This document shows, piece by piece, positions 20,049-28,640 of a stretch of 64,000 bases of DNA; position 1 is the first letter of the stretch, and each line of letters begins with the position of its first letter. The translations under genes were made by a program, and so were the position numbers. Below the pieces are notes generated by a model that saw only the letters and a list, made by a program, of their open reading frames with translations, was not told the DNA's origin and did no database searches. Source of the DNA: Terriglobia bacterium. GTDB lineage: Bacteria > Acidobacteriota > Terriglobia > Acidiferrales > UBA7541. The stretch is from assembly GCA_020073375.1 (NCBI GenBank), contig JAIQFG010000001.1:62001-126000 (forward strand), written 5' to 3'.

Positions 20049-21401
20049 TCAAGGTCCCGGGTTTGCCGATTCCTGAGGATGGTAAACAGTGAATCCGGCG
20101 CGCTCCATGCCGCGTTTCGCTTCCGGACTTCCATTAAATATTTCCCAGATGAACCCGGTCCGCGCATTCTCAGCCATCACCATGGTAATTCCCGTGTCGA
20201 TGCCGACGACATCATGGTCGTACCAATTCGTGAGAGGGTTGAAGGCATCCACAAAACCGTAGCGGCACCAGGCGCCGTTGCCGTAATGGTCCTTGATGTT
20301 GCGTAGCACGCGCATCGTCGCTTCCGGCAGAAACGGCAGGGACCCGCCCGTGGCGCACGGGACCACGGTGCCATCAATCGGTCCAGTCGCGGGAGGGCCT
20401 CCCCAAACCGCGTAACCTTTGGATGAATCCGAAGCCGTGATTCCCCACAAATCATCGCTGTAATCCGGGAACTGTCCCGCGAGATCGATGCAGAATCGGC
20501 GATGAACATCCGTGGCGATGACCGAATTCTGAAAATAGTCGGTGTACCGGTCGCGCTTGCCGCGGAAATCAAACCAAGCTTGCGAATATTGATGCACAAA
20601 CAGGGGAGCGTAGGACCCGACGTAACGAATATCGTCGTATTCAAACGTTGTACGCTTCCAGGCGTTCCAACTTTCCGGCGCAAGAGGATGAGCCGACGAA
20701 CCGAGACCCAGCAAATACATCATCATCATTTCGCTGTAATTGTCCCAGCGATATTGCAAGAAACCGGTTTCCGGCCGCCAGCCGTGCGGAAGGATCGAGG
20801 TATCCTCCGACAACCAGTTCCAATCCGCGCGATTGAATATTTCGGACCCCAGTTCGCTGATTTCGGAATGCTGGAAAAATTGCCTGCAGGCGAGAACACC
20901 GCAAAGCAGAATGGCGGTGTCAATGGAGGAGATTTCCGATTCCCAGAGGCGTTCGCCCGTATTGATGCTCGCCCAATGATAAAAGAAGCCTCGATGGTGC
21001 GGCAGTTTCTTCCATAGGAATCGGAATGTGTTCAAGGCACGGCCACGCGCCTCCGCGTAAGAAACGAGGCCGCGTTTTACTCCGATACAAAGCGCGGTAA
21101 GCCCAAAACCCGTGGCCGCTATGCTTCCCAATTCGCTCTTATCGAGAGTGCGGACATTGCAACGGTCCCGGACGATGCCCGTGTCCGGATTCGCCTGCTC
21201 CCAAAAATATTGAAAATTCAGCGCCTCCAGCGCCTCAAGCAGGGCTTCGTCGCCACCGGAAAAAAATCTGGGGGCGGTTGAGGGTTGCGATTTATCCACG
21301 CGCTCGCGCGGAGGGGCCGTCAGGAGCAAAGGGTCCGGCGACACGAACGGAATACACGCTGTGAGGGCGGGGATTCGCAGCAATAAATCCCTGCGGGACA
21401 T
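20049..21401 (-). CDS. GH144-type endo-beta-1,2-glucanase (glucoamylase family), Tat-exported
   Basis: 450 residues from ATG 21401; an in-frame ATG at 21431 is possible. The N-terminus MSRRDLLLRIPALTACIPF has the twin-arginine pattern. The catalytic (alpha/alpha)6 barrel reads NFQYFWEQANPDTGIVRDR, SIAATGFGLTALCIGVKRG, GFFYHWASINTGERLWESEISSIDTA, then DLWGITASDSSKGYAVWG, as in the GH144/PF10091 group whose characterised members hydrolyse beta-1,2-glucan. The giant cyclic glucan synthase about 9 kb upstream makes this polymer, so the two may form a make-and-break pair; this is inference. Its promoter candidate at 21439-21467 gives a short leader. Confidence 0.85.
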   Translation of the reverse strand: MSRRDLLLRIPALTACIPFVSPDPLLLTAPPRERVDKSQPSTAPRFFSGGDEALLEALEALNFQYFWEQANPDTGIVRDRCNVRTLDKSELGSIAATGFGLTALCIGVKRGLVSYAEARGRALNTFRFLWKKLPHHRGFFYHWASINTGERLWESEISSIDTAILLCGVLACRQFFQHSEISELGSEIFNRADWNWLSEDTSILPHGWRPETGFLQYRWDNYSEMMMMYLLGLGSSAHPLAPESWNAWKRTTFEYDDIRYVGSYAPLFVHQYSQAWFDFRGKRDRYTDYFQNSVIATDVHRRFCIDLAGQFPDYSDDLWGITASDSSKGYAVWGGPPATGPIDGTVVPCATGGSLPFLPEATMRVLRNIKDHYGNGAWCRYGFVDAFNPLTNWYDHDVVGIDTGITMVMAENARTGFIWEIFNGSPEAKRGMERAGFTVYHPQESANPGP

Positions 21402-21438
21402 TCTTGTCCGGGTGCGAGGCTTGCCGCACATGGACAAG

Positions 21439-21467
21439 ATTATAAACACTCTCGCGCCGGATGAGAA
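21439..21467 (-). promoter_or_regulatory. Candidate sigma-70 promoter of the GH144 gene
   Basis: On the minus strand TTCTCA (21467-21462) and TATAAT (21444-21439) are separated by 17 bases. The -10 is a perfect consensus and the -35 matches four of six. Transcription would start near 21432, leaving a leader of about 30 bases before ATG 21401. The other start, 21431, would be almost leaderless. Confidence 0.45.
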
Positions 21468-21608
21468 ATCAAGTCTGAAAAATACTCTCGATCTGTATCG
21501 GTCAAAAATTGATATTCCGGACAAGCAAGCCCGTGGAATCCGCGTTCTCTTGGGCCGGCTGCCGCGGCATTCCGGCTTGTGCGAGCATCAAACAATCAGG
21601 GAGATGTG

Positions 21609-22613
21609 ATGCTCAATTGGCGAAAAGCGGCTCGGGTCACCGCCTTGATCACAATTCTCGCGGGCGCCGTGGGCGTGTTGGCCGCTTACGTCGCCCTGCA
21701 CTACTACAAGAAGCCGGTCTATCTTACCGGGGCCGTGATCAAGCAGGACGACGATCCGATGAAGGAATCGCCGATCACGGACGTCGAGGTCAGCGCAGCT
21801 GAAGGCGTGGCCACGAACTCGACCAAATCGAACTTCGCGGGCTTTTATTCCCTGCGTCTGGTTCGAGGAATCAATCGAAATCAGACATTCACACTCAGAT
21901 TCCGCCACCCCGATTACGTTCCTCTCGACCTGAAAGAGCAGGTTGGAGACAGACTTTCGGTCGTGCACCTCGTACCCATTCATAAGGATGTGGACGAAAA
22001 GCCAAATCGCCCCGCCACGCCGGTTACCAATGTCCTTATCCGGTATTCAATCCAGACAACGACTCAGCAAAATATAGGGACGGAAGCAAAAACATTTCAA
22101 ATCCCGAATTCCGGCAATATCCCCTGCGCGAAGAGCACACCCTGCTCACCCGACGGCAAATGGAAAGCAGCATCGGCTGCCGAATCCCTCGATGCGGGAG
22201 AAGGAAATGAATTTCGCAATGCCCGCGTATCCTGCATCGCAGGCCCGTGCCCATTCACAAGAGTCGACGTGGACGGTTTTTCCAAGGGAGGACGCTATAT
22301 TAGAGTGGCTGTCCGGAATTGGTCGGACACTGTGACATTTCTGCTCCAGGCGGAGGTCTTCCACGAGCAAATCGACAGCATCGTCCGCATGGCTTTCCCG
22401 GTCATACTCGGCACGTCACTGAATTTCACCTTACCCCCTGCGGCGCAAGGCCCGACCGTCCAGGCGGAATTAAACAGCGAGGAAATCATCTTCCCGCTTG
22501 GCCCGAACCCTATTTTGAGCTGGGCCAATTGCAATGTGAGCGTCGACCGGAATAAAGCGAGGTTTTACCGGTGCGACCTGAAAAGCGAATACCGGTTTCA
22601 GGAATCGAAATGA
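21609..22613 (+). CDS. Membrane-anchored protein with carboxypeptidase-regulatory-like domain, unknown function
   Basis: 334 residues from ATG 21609, which has GGGAG five bases upstream; an earlier ATG at 21579 lacks one. One transmembrane segment (about 9-31, ARVTALITILAGAVGVLAAYVAL) anchors the protein. Residues about 38-110 form a beta-sandwich like carboxypeptidase regulatory or transthyretin-like domains (VYLTGAVIK, ITDVEVSAAEG, TKSNFAGFYSLRL, FTLRFRHPDYVPL). The remainder contains cysteine pairs (NIPCAKSTPCS, CIAGPC) suggesting periplasmic disulfides. Its stop overlaps the trehalase start as ATGA, so the two are translationally coupled. I do not recognise a function. Confidence 0.7.
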   Translation: MLNWRKAARVTALITILAGAVGVLAAYVALHYYKKPVYLTGAVIKQDDDPMKESPITDVEVSAAEGVATNSTKSNFAGFYSLRLVRGINRNQTFTLRFRHPDYVPLDLKEQVGDRLSVVHLVPIHKDVDEKPNRPATPVTNVLIRYSIQTTTQQNIGTEAKTFQIPNSGNIPCAKSTPCSPDGKWKAASAAESLDAGEGNEFRNARVSCIAGPCPFTRVDVDGFSKGGRYIRVAVRNWSDTVTFLLQAEVFHEQIDSIVRMAFPVILGTSLNFTLPPAAQGPTVQAELNSEEIIFPLGPNPILSWANCNVSVDRNKARFYRCDLKSEYRFQESK

Positions 22614-24328
22614 AGCTGAAGGTGCAACAGATGATGAAATGGCCTCATCTATTTTTCTCATTGGCGGCCCAAATGACTCTGGTCTTGGCAAACGGCGTGA
22701 ATCAACGAACCGATAGCCGGAAATCGGATCCGCAGCCCGGGCATCCAGGCGCGTCCGAATCCCGGGAGGACATACTCCGGTACATTTCCAAGGGATGGGA
22801 CACCCTGACGCGAACGATGAATCGCTGCGACAGCCTGGAGGACAGCAAGACGGATGGGGAACCGGTGCTGTATGTTCCCGCCGAATTGGAAATTCCGCCA
22901 ACTCTAAAAACCCTGCAAGAACGCTGCAGGGTTCGCGTGGAACACCTTCCTGTGAGAATCAATGAACACGGTGGAATCGATTTACGGAAAATAAAAACCG
23001 AAGGGTTGCTGTATCTTGAAAATCCGTACGTTGTGCCAGGCGGGCAATTCAACGAAATGTACGGTTGGGACAGCTATTTCATCATTCGTGGATTGCTGCG
23101 CGACAATCGCATCGCTCTGGCCAAGGGCATGGTGGACAATTTCTTCTTTGAGATCGAACATTACGGCGGCGTCTTAAATGCCAACCGCACTTATTATTTG
23201 ACCCGCTCTCAGCCGCCCTTTCTGACCTCCATGATTTTGGCCGTGTACGATGCGGAGAGCGCCGGCGGCAAGGCCAAATTGCAGTGGCTCGAAAAAGCCT
23301 ATCATTTTGCAGAACGTGATTACCGGCAATGGATTCAGCCTCCCCATTTGGCCGGTGACACGGGCCTCTCCCGTTATTTTGACCATGGCGATGGGCCAGT
23401 TCCGGAAATCATGGGCGATCCGAGCCACTACTACCGCGGGGTGGCTTGCTATTTCCTGGCTCGTGGCGGGTCTTATGAGTCATTCTTGATTAGAAGTAGT
23501 AGTCAAGAATTCAGGACGGCCCCCGGGCCGCGATTCCCCATTCCCATCTGCAGTCCGAATCCTGGGAAGCAAGAAATTGCCGCGGGCGCTCCCGCCGAAC
23601 AGATGGCCTTGACGAAGGATTTCTATAAGGGCGACCGGAGCATGCGCGAGTCCGGCTTCGATGTGACGTTTCGATTCGGATCCTTTGGGGCGGAGACTCA
23701 TCACTTTGCCCCGGTATGCCTCAACAGCTTGCTCTACAAGACGGAGCTGGACCTGGCGCAGATGAGCCTGCTCCTCGGCCATCCCGCGCAAGCCCGATAT
23801 TGGAAAGCAAAAGCGGCGGCGAGACGTCGGCGGATAGTAAAATATTTTTGGGATCAGGACCGCGGGCTATTCTTTGACTATGATTTCACCAACTACTCCC
23901 GTTCCACGTATGAATACGCGACAACGTTTTATCCGCTGTGGGCCGGCCTTGCGTCCAAGGAGCAAGCGCAATTGGTCGCCGGCAATCTTCATTTGTTTGA
24001 GCAACCCGGCGGCTTGGCCATGAGCCGGACCGAATCCCAGGCGCAATGGGATTTTCCTTATGGCTGGGCCCCGCTTCAACTCCTGGCAGTGGAAGGCCTG
24101 CGAAAATACGGATACGGTGCGGAGGCGGACCGAATCAGCGGGAAGTTTCTCTCGACTGTACTCGACAATTTCAATCGCGATCACAACATCAGGGAAAAAT
24201 ACAATGTGGTGACGCGGTCTTCCGAGACGAACATCCTCGAGGGTTATTCACAGAATTTCACCGGATTTGGCTGGACCAATGCAGTGTTCCTGGAGCTGCT
24301 GCACGAGTCTCCCGGATCACTTCCCTGA
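22610..24328 (+). CDS. Trehalase, GH37 family
   Basis: 572 residues. The enzyme splits trehalose into two glucoses. Both family signatures are visible: PGGQFNEMYGWDSYF (signature 1) and QWDFPYGWAP (signature 2). ESGFDVTFRFG holds the expected catalytic acid, and EKYNVV the C-terminal Glu that acts as base. The N-terminus (HLFFSLAAQMTLVLANG) looks like a signal peptide, giving a periplasmic enzyme. The start at 22610 overlaps the upstream stop (ATGA) and has AGGA six bases before it. The segment around residues 290-335 (FLIRSSSQEF to AGAPAEQ) does not read like the usual family sequence and may be an insertion or a diverged loop. Confidence 0.9.
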   Translation: MKLKVQQMMKWPHLFFSLAAQMTLVLANGVNQRTDSRKSDPQPGHPGASESREDILRYISKGWDTLTRTMNRCDSLEDSKTDGEPVLYVPAELEIPPTLKTLQERCRVRVEHLPVRINEHGGIDLRKIKTEGLLYLENPYVVPGGQFNEMYGWDSYFIIRGLLRDNRIALAKGMVDNFFFEIEHYGGVLNANRTYYLTRSQPPFLTSMILAVYDAESAGGKAKLQWLEKAYHFAERDYRQWIQPPHLAGDTGLSRYFDHGDGPVPEIMGDPSHYYRGVACYFLARGGSYESFLIRSSSQEFRTAPGPRFPIPICSPNPGKQEIAAGAPAEQMALTKDFYKGDRSMRESGFDVTFRFGSFGAETHHFAPVCLNSLLYKTELDLAQMSLLLGHPAQARYWKAKAAARRRRIVKYFWDQDRGLFFDYDFTNYSRSTYEYATTFYPLWAGLASKEQAQLVAGNLHLFEQPGGLAMSRTESQAQWDFPYGWAPLQLLAVEGLRKYGYGAEADRISGKFLSTVLDNFNRDHNIREKYNVVTRSSETNILEGYSQNFTGFGWTNAVFLELLHESPGSLP

Positions 24329-24811
24329 ACGCTGCCGGACAACAATCGATCTTGTGACATTTGGAAATAAATTCCCGAATTGATTCAGACCATCGAATTC
24401 CGCCACCCGTTCATGGTACAGCATTGATTTCCGCACTACGTACAGTGCGGCGCGCGACGACGCGATTTCCGGCACGGTGTTCACCGAACTTCGCTGCCGG
24501 ACGCGCTCACGCGAGACTTACGAAATCGGCCTAAGCGAAGAAATGTATGCGAGAGCCTCCATGGATGGCCGCTTCTTTTGCCTGCATCTTCCCTGTTGTC
24601 ATTCACTTCTAGGCTACTGTACTTCTCACAAGTGAATACTACCTTCACCCGATTTAACCAAACCGATCGTTCGTGGTTTCCTAGTGGCGAAGTTCAGGGT
24701 GAATGAGCACGAATCTGTTTTACGCGCCAGCCTGACAATAATAGGCGCGGGGTCATTAGAATCTCCCAGGTAAGCCCTCATGGGACCGAGTCTGGCGAAG
24801 CCATACCCAAA
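24329..24811 (+). promoter_or_regulatory. Leader and control region of the EPS operon, rich in dyads
   Basis: About 480 bases without a gene precede the antiterminator that opens the EPS locus. Visible dyads: CCGCACT/AGTGCGG (24431-24450, 6-base loop); CCGGCA/TGCCGG (24469-24500) enclosing CGGTG-TT-CACCG; ATTCACTT/AAGTGAAT (24601-24637), an operator-like repeat; CGCGCC/GGCGCG (24723-24749); TCCCA/TGGGA (24764-24785); TGGC-GAA-GCCA (24793-24803). The last two are enclosed by GGTA/TACC and reach to within five bases of the ATG, so the messenger leader is probably folded. No ops/JUMPstart GGCGGTAG element was found. Confidence 0.5.
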
Positions 24812-25360
24812 ATGTTAACCAGTGCATTTGCGGAAATAAATCCAGCACCGTTCCCAGCCCCAGCGGCGCAGGATTGGTGCGCCATCCAGACCCGGCCCCG
24901 CCACGAAAAGGTCGTCACACGCCATTTGAATGACGCCGGGATTTCAACGTTCCTCCCGCTGTATTCACAGATGCGGACCTGGAGCGACCGGCATAAGAAG
25001 ATCGAATTTCCTTTATTTCCCGGGTACATCTTTGCCCGCGCCTGCTGGTCAACTCCCGCCCGCGTCCGGGTATTTCAAACCAGCGGAGTAATTGGATTTG
25101 TGGGGCCGCGGAAGGAAGCGACACCGATTCCGGTCCAACAGATCGATGCCATCCGCCTGATGATGCAAACGGAGGCCAATTTCCAGCCTCACGCTTTCCT
25201 GAATGTGGGGCAACGGGTGCGAATCCGGACGGGAGCCCTGCAAGGGTTGGAAGGCATTCTCGTCCGGATATCGAGTGACCACAGGCTCGTCGTCTCGGTT
25301 GACCTGATTCACAAATCGGTAGCCCTCCGGTTGGACGGCTATGAAGTGGAAGTCATCTAA
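24812..25360 (+). CDS. UpxY/RfaH-type transcription antiterminator (NusG paralogue)
   Basis: 182 residues. The NGN domain reads DWCAIQTRPRHEKVVTRHL, STFLPLYSQMRTWSDR, FPLFPGYIFARA, and VRVFQTSGVIGFVG. A KOW domain follows: FLNVGQRVRIRTGALQGLEGILVR. This is the NusG-paralogue family in which UpxY, RfaH and LoaP keep RNA polymerase from terminating in long polysaccharide operons, usually the one they head. Its place as first gene of a locus of about 19 kb fits that role exactly. The ATG has no Shine-Dalgarno; the sequence just before it is part of a predicted fold, so translation may be controlled. Confidence 0.9.
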   Translation: MLTSAFAEINPAPFPAPAAQDWCAIQTRPRHEKVVTRHLNDAGISTFLPLYSQMRTWSDRHKKIEFPLFPGYIFARACWSTPARVRVFQTSGVIGFVGPRKEATPIPVQQIDAIRLMMQTEANFQPHAFLNVGQRVRIRTGALQGLEGILVRISSDHRLVVSVDLIHKSVALRLDGYEVEVI

Positions 25361-25410
25361 TCCCTCATTCCCAGGATCGAATCTCAATTCATAAATGAAG
25401 GTGGCCTAGA

Positions 25411-27414
25411 ATGTTGCAAAACACTGGTGAGGCATTGACGAATTTCGCCTCCATTTCTTTTGGCTCAAGAAATGGTGGCCCGCAGGCACCTTTCTCCGGA
25501 TGGCTCGCCGAAAAGATGTGGGAAAAGCGCCGCATACTGGTTTTGATGGTCGAATTGTCCCTGGTCGCCGCGTCGCTGTTTGTCAATTTGCGTCTGTTCA
25601 TCCGATCCGGCAATGTGCATGCCGCGCAATCCCTTCTGCTGGCGATTCTTCCCGTCGCTTTCTTCCTGCGCTACGCATCTTTTCGGATATTTGGAACCTG
25701 CGACCGGTCGTTCCGCCATGCGAGCATTGCGGACGCCATAGCGATTGTGGAATCGGTTGGAATCGGCAGCCTTTCGCTTTTCGGGTTCTACCTGATCCTG
25801 AAGTCGAGCTTTGGCATTTTCGTGCCGGGAGCATTCTTCTTTGGCGATGCGCTTACGTTGCTTCTGCTGCTCTGCGCATACCATTTTGGAGCACGCATTT
25901 ATCTTTTCAGTTCGGAACGCTCCCAGCAGGCAAACGCAGCCGCCAGGCGCGCCGTAATCGTTGGCGCAGGAGATGCGGGAGCATCCATCCTGAAGGAATT
26001 GCTTGCCACGGCAAGATCCGGAGTGCTGCCCGTGGCGCTTGTGGACGACGATCCCAAAAAGAAAGGGACGCGAATTTGCGGCGTGCCGGTGGTGGGCGGC
26101 CTGGATGCATTGGCCAACGTGCTATTCACGTTCCACGCATCTGAGGTTCTGATTTGCATTCCAAGCGCAACGCGGCCGCAGCGTCACCGGATTCTTGGCG
26201 TTTGCCGGGAATGCGGCGTGCCGGTCCGGACCCTGCCCAGTATGAGTGACCTGCTGAACCATCGAGCTTCCTCTCGCGATCTGCGCGCCATTTCGATTGA
26301 AGATGCGCTGCTGAGGGAGCGATTCGTTCCCGATCCTTCTCTCACAAAGCGCCTGGTGGAAGGAAAAGTCGTGCTCGTCACGGGCGCAGGCGGCTCGATC
26401 GGATCCGAGTTGTGCCGGCAACTGGCGGCGGGGGGCCCCCGGCGGCTGGTCCTGGTCGATAAATCCGAAAATAATCTGTTCTACTGCAACATGGGCATCG
26501 AGGAAGCCTTTCCAGGACTTCCGGTGACTCCGGTTCTGGCGGATGTTACGGATCAATTTCGAGTCATGGAGACGATGCTGCGGGAACAGCCCGACATCGT
26601 CTTTCACGCGGCCGCATTCAAGCATGTTGGCATGATGGAGCTTCACCCCGAGCAGGCCATCCGGAACAACGTCCTGGGAACCAACTCCGTGGTGATGGCC
26701 AGTCTCGCAGCGGGAGTAAGGTCCTTCGTCAACGTCTCGACCGACAAGGCGGTAAACCCGCGGTGTTTCATGGGCCTGTCCAAGAAGCTGACTGAACTCA
26801 TGGTGAAGGAGGCCGCCGAGCGGCACGGGGCGCGTTTTATGAACGTCCGCTTCGGCAACGTTGCCGGGAGCGCTGGAAGCGTGCTGCAAATTTTTTCGGA
26901 GCGAATCACAAACGGCAAACAGTTGAGCGTCACCGATCCGCACGCCACGCGATATTTCATGAGCATCGCGGAGGCCGTGAACCTGATTCTCTGCGCCGCC
27001 TCGCTGGGCCGGGGCGGCGAGACATTTATTTTTGATATGGGAAATCCCGTGAACATTTACGAGCTGGCCCGGACACTGACGCTGTTTGCGGGCGTGGTGC
27101 CGGGGGAAGAACTGCCCATTCATTTTACCGGGCTAAGAGACGGAGAAAAGGTCAGCGAAGAACTTTGGGAGGACTGGGAACTCCCCCAGGCCACGAGCAA
27201 TCCGCAGATTTTTCAACTGAAGGGATCGAGTCCGCACCCGGTTGACATATTTGCGGTCGTGGAAACGTTCCGCGAATTAATCGCAAGACACGATCAAACG
27301 GGCCTGCTCGAGTACATCGACGAAATCGTTCCGGACTTTCCCCTGCAACGCGCGGTCATCAGCGGCTTTCCCGGCAACTGTGTCCCGGACGACTCCGCAA
27401 GGATCGGCGCATGA
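25411..27414 (+). CDS. CapD/PglF-type UDP-GlcNAc 4,6-dehydratase, membrane-bound
   Basis: 667 residues. Four hydrophobic segments fill about residues 45-165. A first Rossmann-like domain follows (RAVIVGAGDAGASILKEL), then the catalytic SDR domain with TGAGGSIGSELCRQL, FHAAAFKHVGMMELHPEQAI, NVSTDKAVNP and MGLSKKLTE. The last contains the Met-x3-Lys that replaces Tyr-x3-Lys in this group. These enzymes convert UDP-GlcNAc to the UDP-4-keto-6-deoxy sugar. The next gene overlaps its stop (ATGA) and encodes an aminotransferase that would accept this product. Confidence 0.92.
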   Translation: MLQNTGEALTNFASISFGSRNGGPQAPFSGWLAEKMWEKRRILVLMVELSLVAASLFVNLRLFIRSGNVHAAQSLLLAILPVAFFLRYASFRIFGTCDRSFRHASIADAIAIVESVGIGSLSLFGFYLILKSSFGIFVPGAFFFGDALTLLLLLCAYHFGARIYLFSSERSQQANAAARRAVIVGAGDAGASILKELLATARSGVLPVALVDDDPKKKGTRICGVPVVGGLDALANVLFTFHASEVLICIPSATRPQRHRILGVCRECGVPVRTLPSMSDLLNHRASSRDLRAISIEDALLRERFVPDPSLTKRLVEGKVVLVTGAGGSIGSELCRQLAAGGPRRLVLVDKSENNLFYCNMGIEEAFPGLPVTPVLADVTDQFRVMETMLREQPDIVFHAAAFKHVGMMELHPEQAIRNNVLGTNSVVMASLAAGVRSFVNVSTDKAVNPRCFMGLSKKLTELMVKEAAERHGARFMNVRFGNVAGSAGSVLQIFSERITNGKQLSVTDPHATRYFMSIAEAVNLILCAASLGRGGETFIFDMGNPVNIYELARTLTLFAGVVPGEELPIHFTGLRDGEKVSEELWEDWELPQATSNPQIFQLKGSSPHPVDIFAVVETFRELIARHDQTGLLEYIDEIVPDFPLQRAVISGFPGNCVPDDSARIGA

Positions 27415-28634
27415 ATATTTCACTTTCCGCCCCAGACATCGGGGAACGCGAAATGGATTATGTGATGCAGGTCTTGCGCTCAAACCAACTCAGCATGGGC
27501 CCCTGGCTCGAACAATTCGAGAAACGTTTCGCGGCGTATATCGGAACACGCTACGCGATTGGAGTGAATAGCGGCACGTCAGCCCTCCACCTGTGCGTGC
27601 GCGCATTGGGCATCGGCGCCGAGGATGAGGTTGTCACGACATCGTTCAGCTTCGTCGCTTCGGTAAATTGCCTCCTCTACGAAGGTGCGCTACCCGCACT
27701 GGTGGACATTGATCCAAAATCGCTCAACCTCGATCCCTCCGCAGTGCGGGATTTTCTGCGAATGCAGTGCAGCCGGTCCGCGGACGGCCGGCTTGTGGAT
27801 CAAAAGACGAACCGTGTGGTGAAAGCGATACTGCCGGTTCACGTATTTGGATTGCCCTGCGCGATGGACGAATTGATGGACATTGCCCGCGAGTACCAGC
27901 TCCAGTTGCTGGAAGACTCCTGCGAAGCGATTGGCGCGGAATTCGGCGGGCGCCGGGCCGGGTCATTCGGCGATGCGGGTGTCTTTGCATTTTATCCCAA
28001 TAAGCAGATGACCACGGGCGAAGGGGGCATGATCACCACGAACGATCCGCGCATAGCGGAATTGTGCCGCAGCATGAGAAATCAGGGCCGGGACACGGAC
28101 GGGGCATGGCTGCGGCACGTGCGGCTGGGGTACAACTACCGGTTGAGCGAATTACAGGCGGCACTCGGCGTGGCGCAACTGGAGCGGATCGATTCGCTGC
28201 TCTCTTCCCGCGCAGATGTCGCCCGTAGATATTCTGAAATGCTTTCCCGGCAGCCGCAATTGGTGTTGCCTGAGAGCGACCCTGGATCGAAGAGAAGCTG
28301 GTTTGTTTACGTGGTCAAGTTTCTGGGAGACTCGCCCTCGGCTGTGCGCGATCACGTGCGCGCGTGTCTGCGGGAGAAAAACATCGCGACGCAGGTTTAC
28401 TTCACCCCGATTCACCACCAACCTTTCTTCCGGCAATGCTGCCCTGGACCCGTTCCCTCGCTGCCGAACACGGATTTGGCAGCGGACCAATGCCTGGCGC
28501 TTCCTTTTCACGGACGATTGCGCAAATCCGAAATTGAATATGTTTGTGAATCACTGACTGCCGCGATGGAAGCGCAGCCGCGGGTTGATTCAAAACCGGT
28601 GCGGGTCCTGGAGACGCGCGCCGTGGGTATATAG
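27411..28634 (+). CDS. DegT/DnrJ/EryC1/StrS sugar aminotransferase (PglE-like)
   Basis: 407 residues, PLP-dependent. The motifs are GVNSGTSALHLCVRALG, LPVHVFGLPCAMDEL, LLEDSCEAIGAE, and FAFYPNKQMTTGEGGM, whose Lys near 198 should bind PLP. The C-terminal part has VYFTPIHHQPFF. It would transfer an amino group to the 4-keto sugar made by the preceding dehydratase, giving a UDP-4-amino-4,6-dideoxy sugar. ATGA overlap with that gene supports coupling. There is no obvious PglD-type acetyltransferase next to it. Confidence 0.9.
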   Translation: MNISLSAPDIGEREMDYVMQVLRSNQLSMGPWLEQFEKRFAAYIGTRYAIGVNSGTSALHLCVRALGIGAEDEVVTTSFSFVASVNCLLYEGALPALVDIDPKSLNLDPSAVRDFLRMQCSRSADGRLVDQKTNRVVKAILPVHVFGLPCAMDELMDIAREYQLQLLEDSCEAIGAEFGGRRAGSFGDAGVFAFYPNKQMTTGEGGMITTNDPRIAELCRSMRNQGRDTDGAWLRHVRLGYNYRLSELQAALGVAQLERIDSLLSSRADVARRYSEMLSRQPQLVLPESDPGSKRSWFVYVVKFLGDSPSAVRDHVRACLREKNIATQVYFTPIHHQPFFRQCCPGPVPSLPNTDLAADQCLALPFHGRLRKSEIEYVCESLTAAMEAQPRVDSKPVRVLETRAVGI

Positions 28635-28640
28635 CAATAC

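Noticed and set aside
23480-23620. Frameshift or insertion in the trehalase
   Set aside because: The residues here differ from the usual family sequence, but the frame stays open and both signatures on either side are intact, so a diverged loop is simpler.
24723-24811. Known riboswitch or ops/JUMPstart element before the EPS operon
   Set aside because: The hairpins do not match the conserved cores I know for c-di-GMP riboswitches, and GGCGGTAG is absent. Kept only as an unnamed structured leader.
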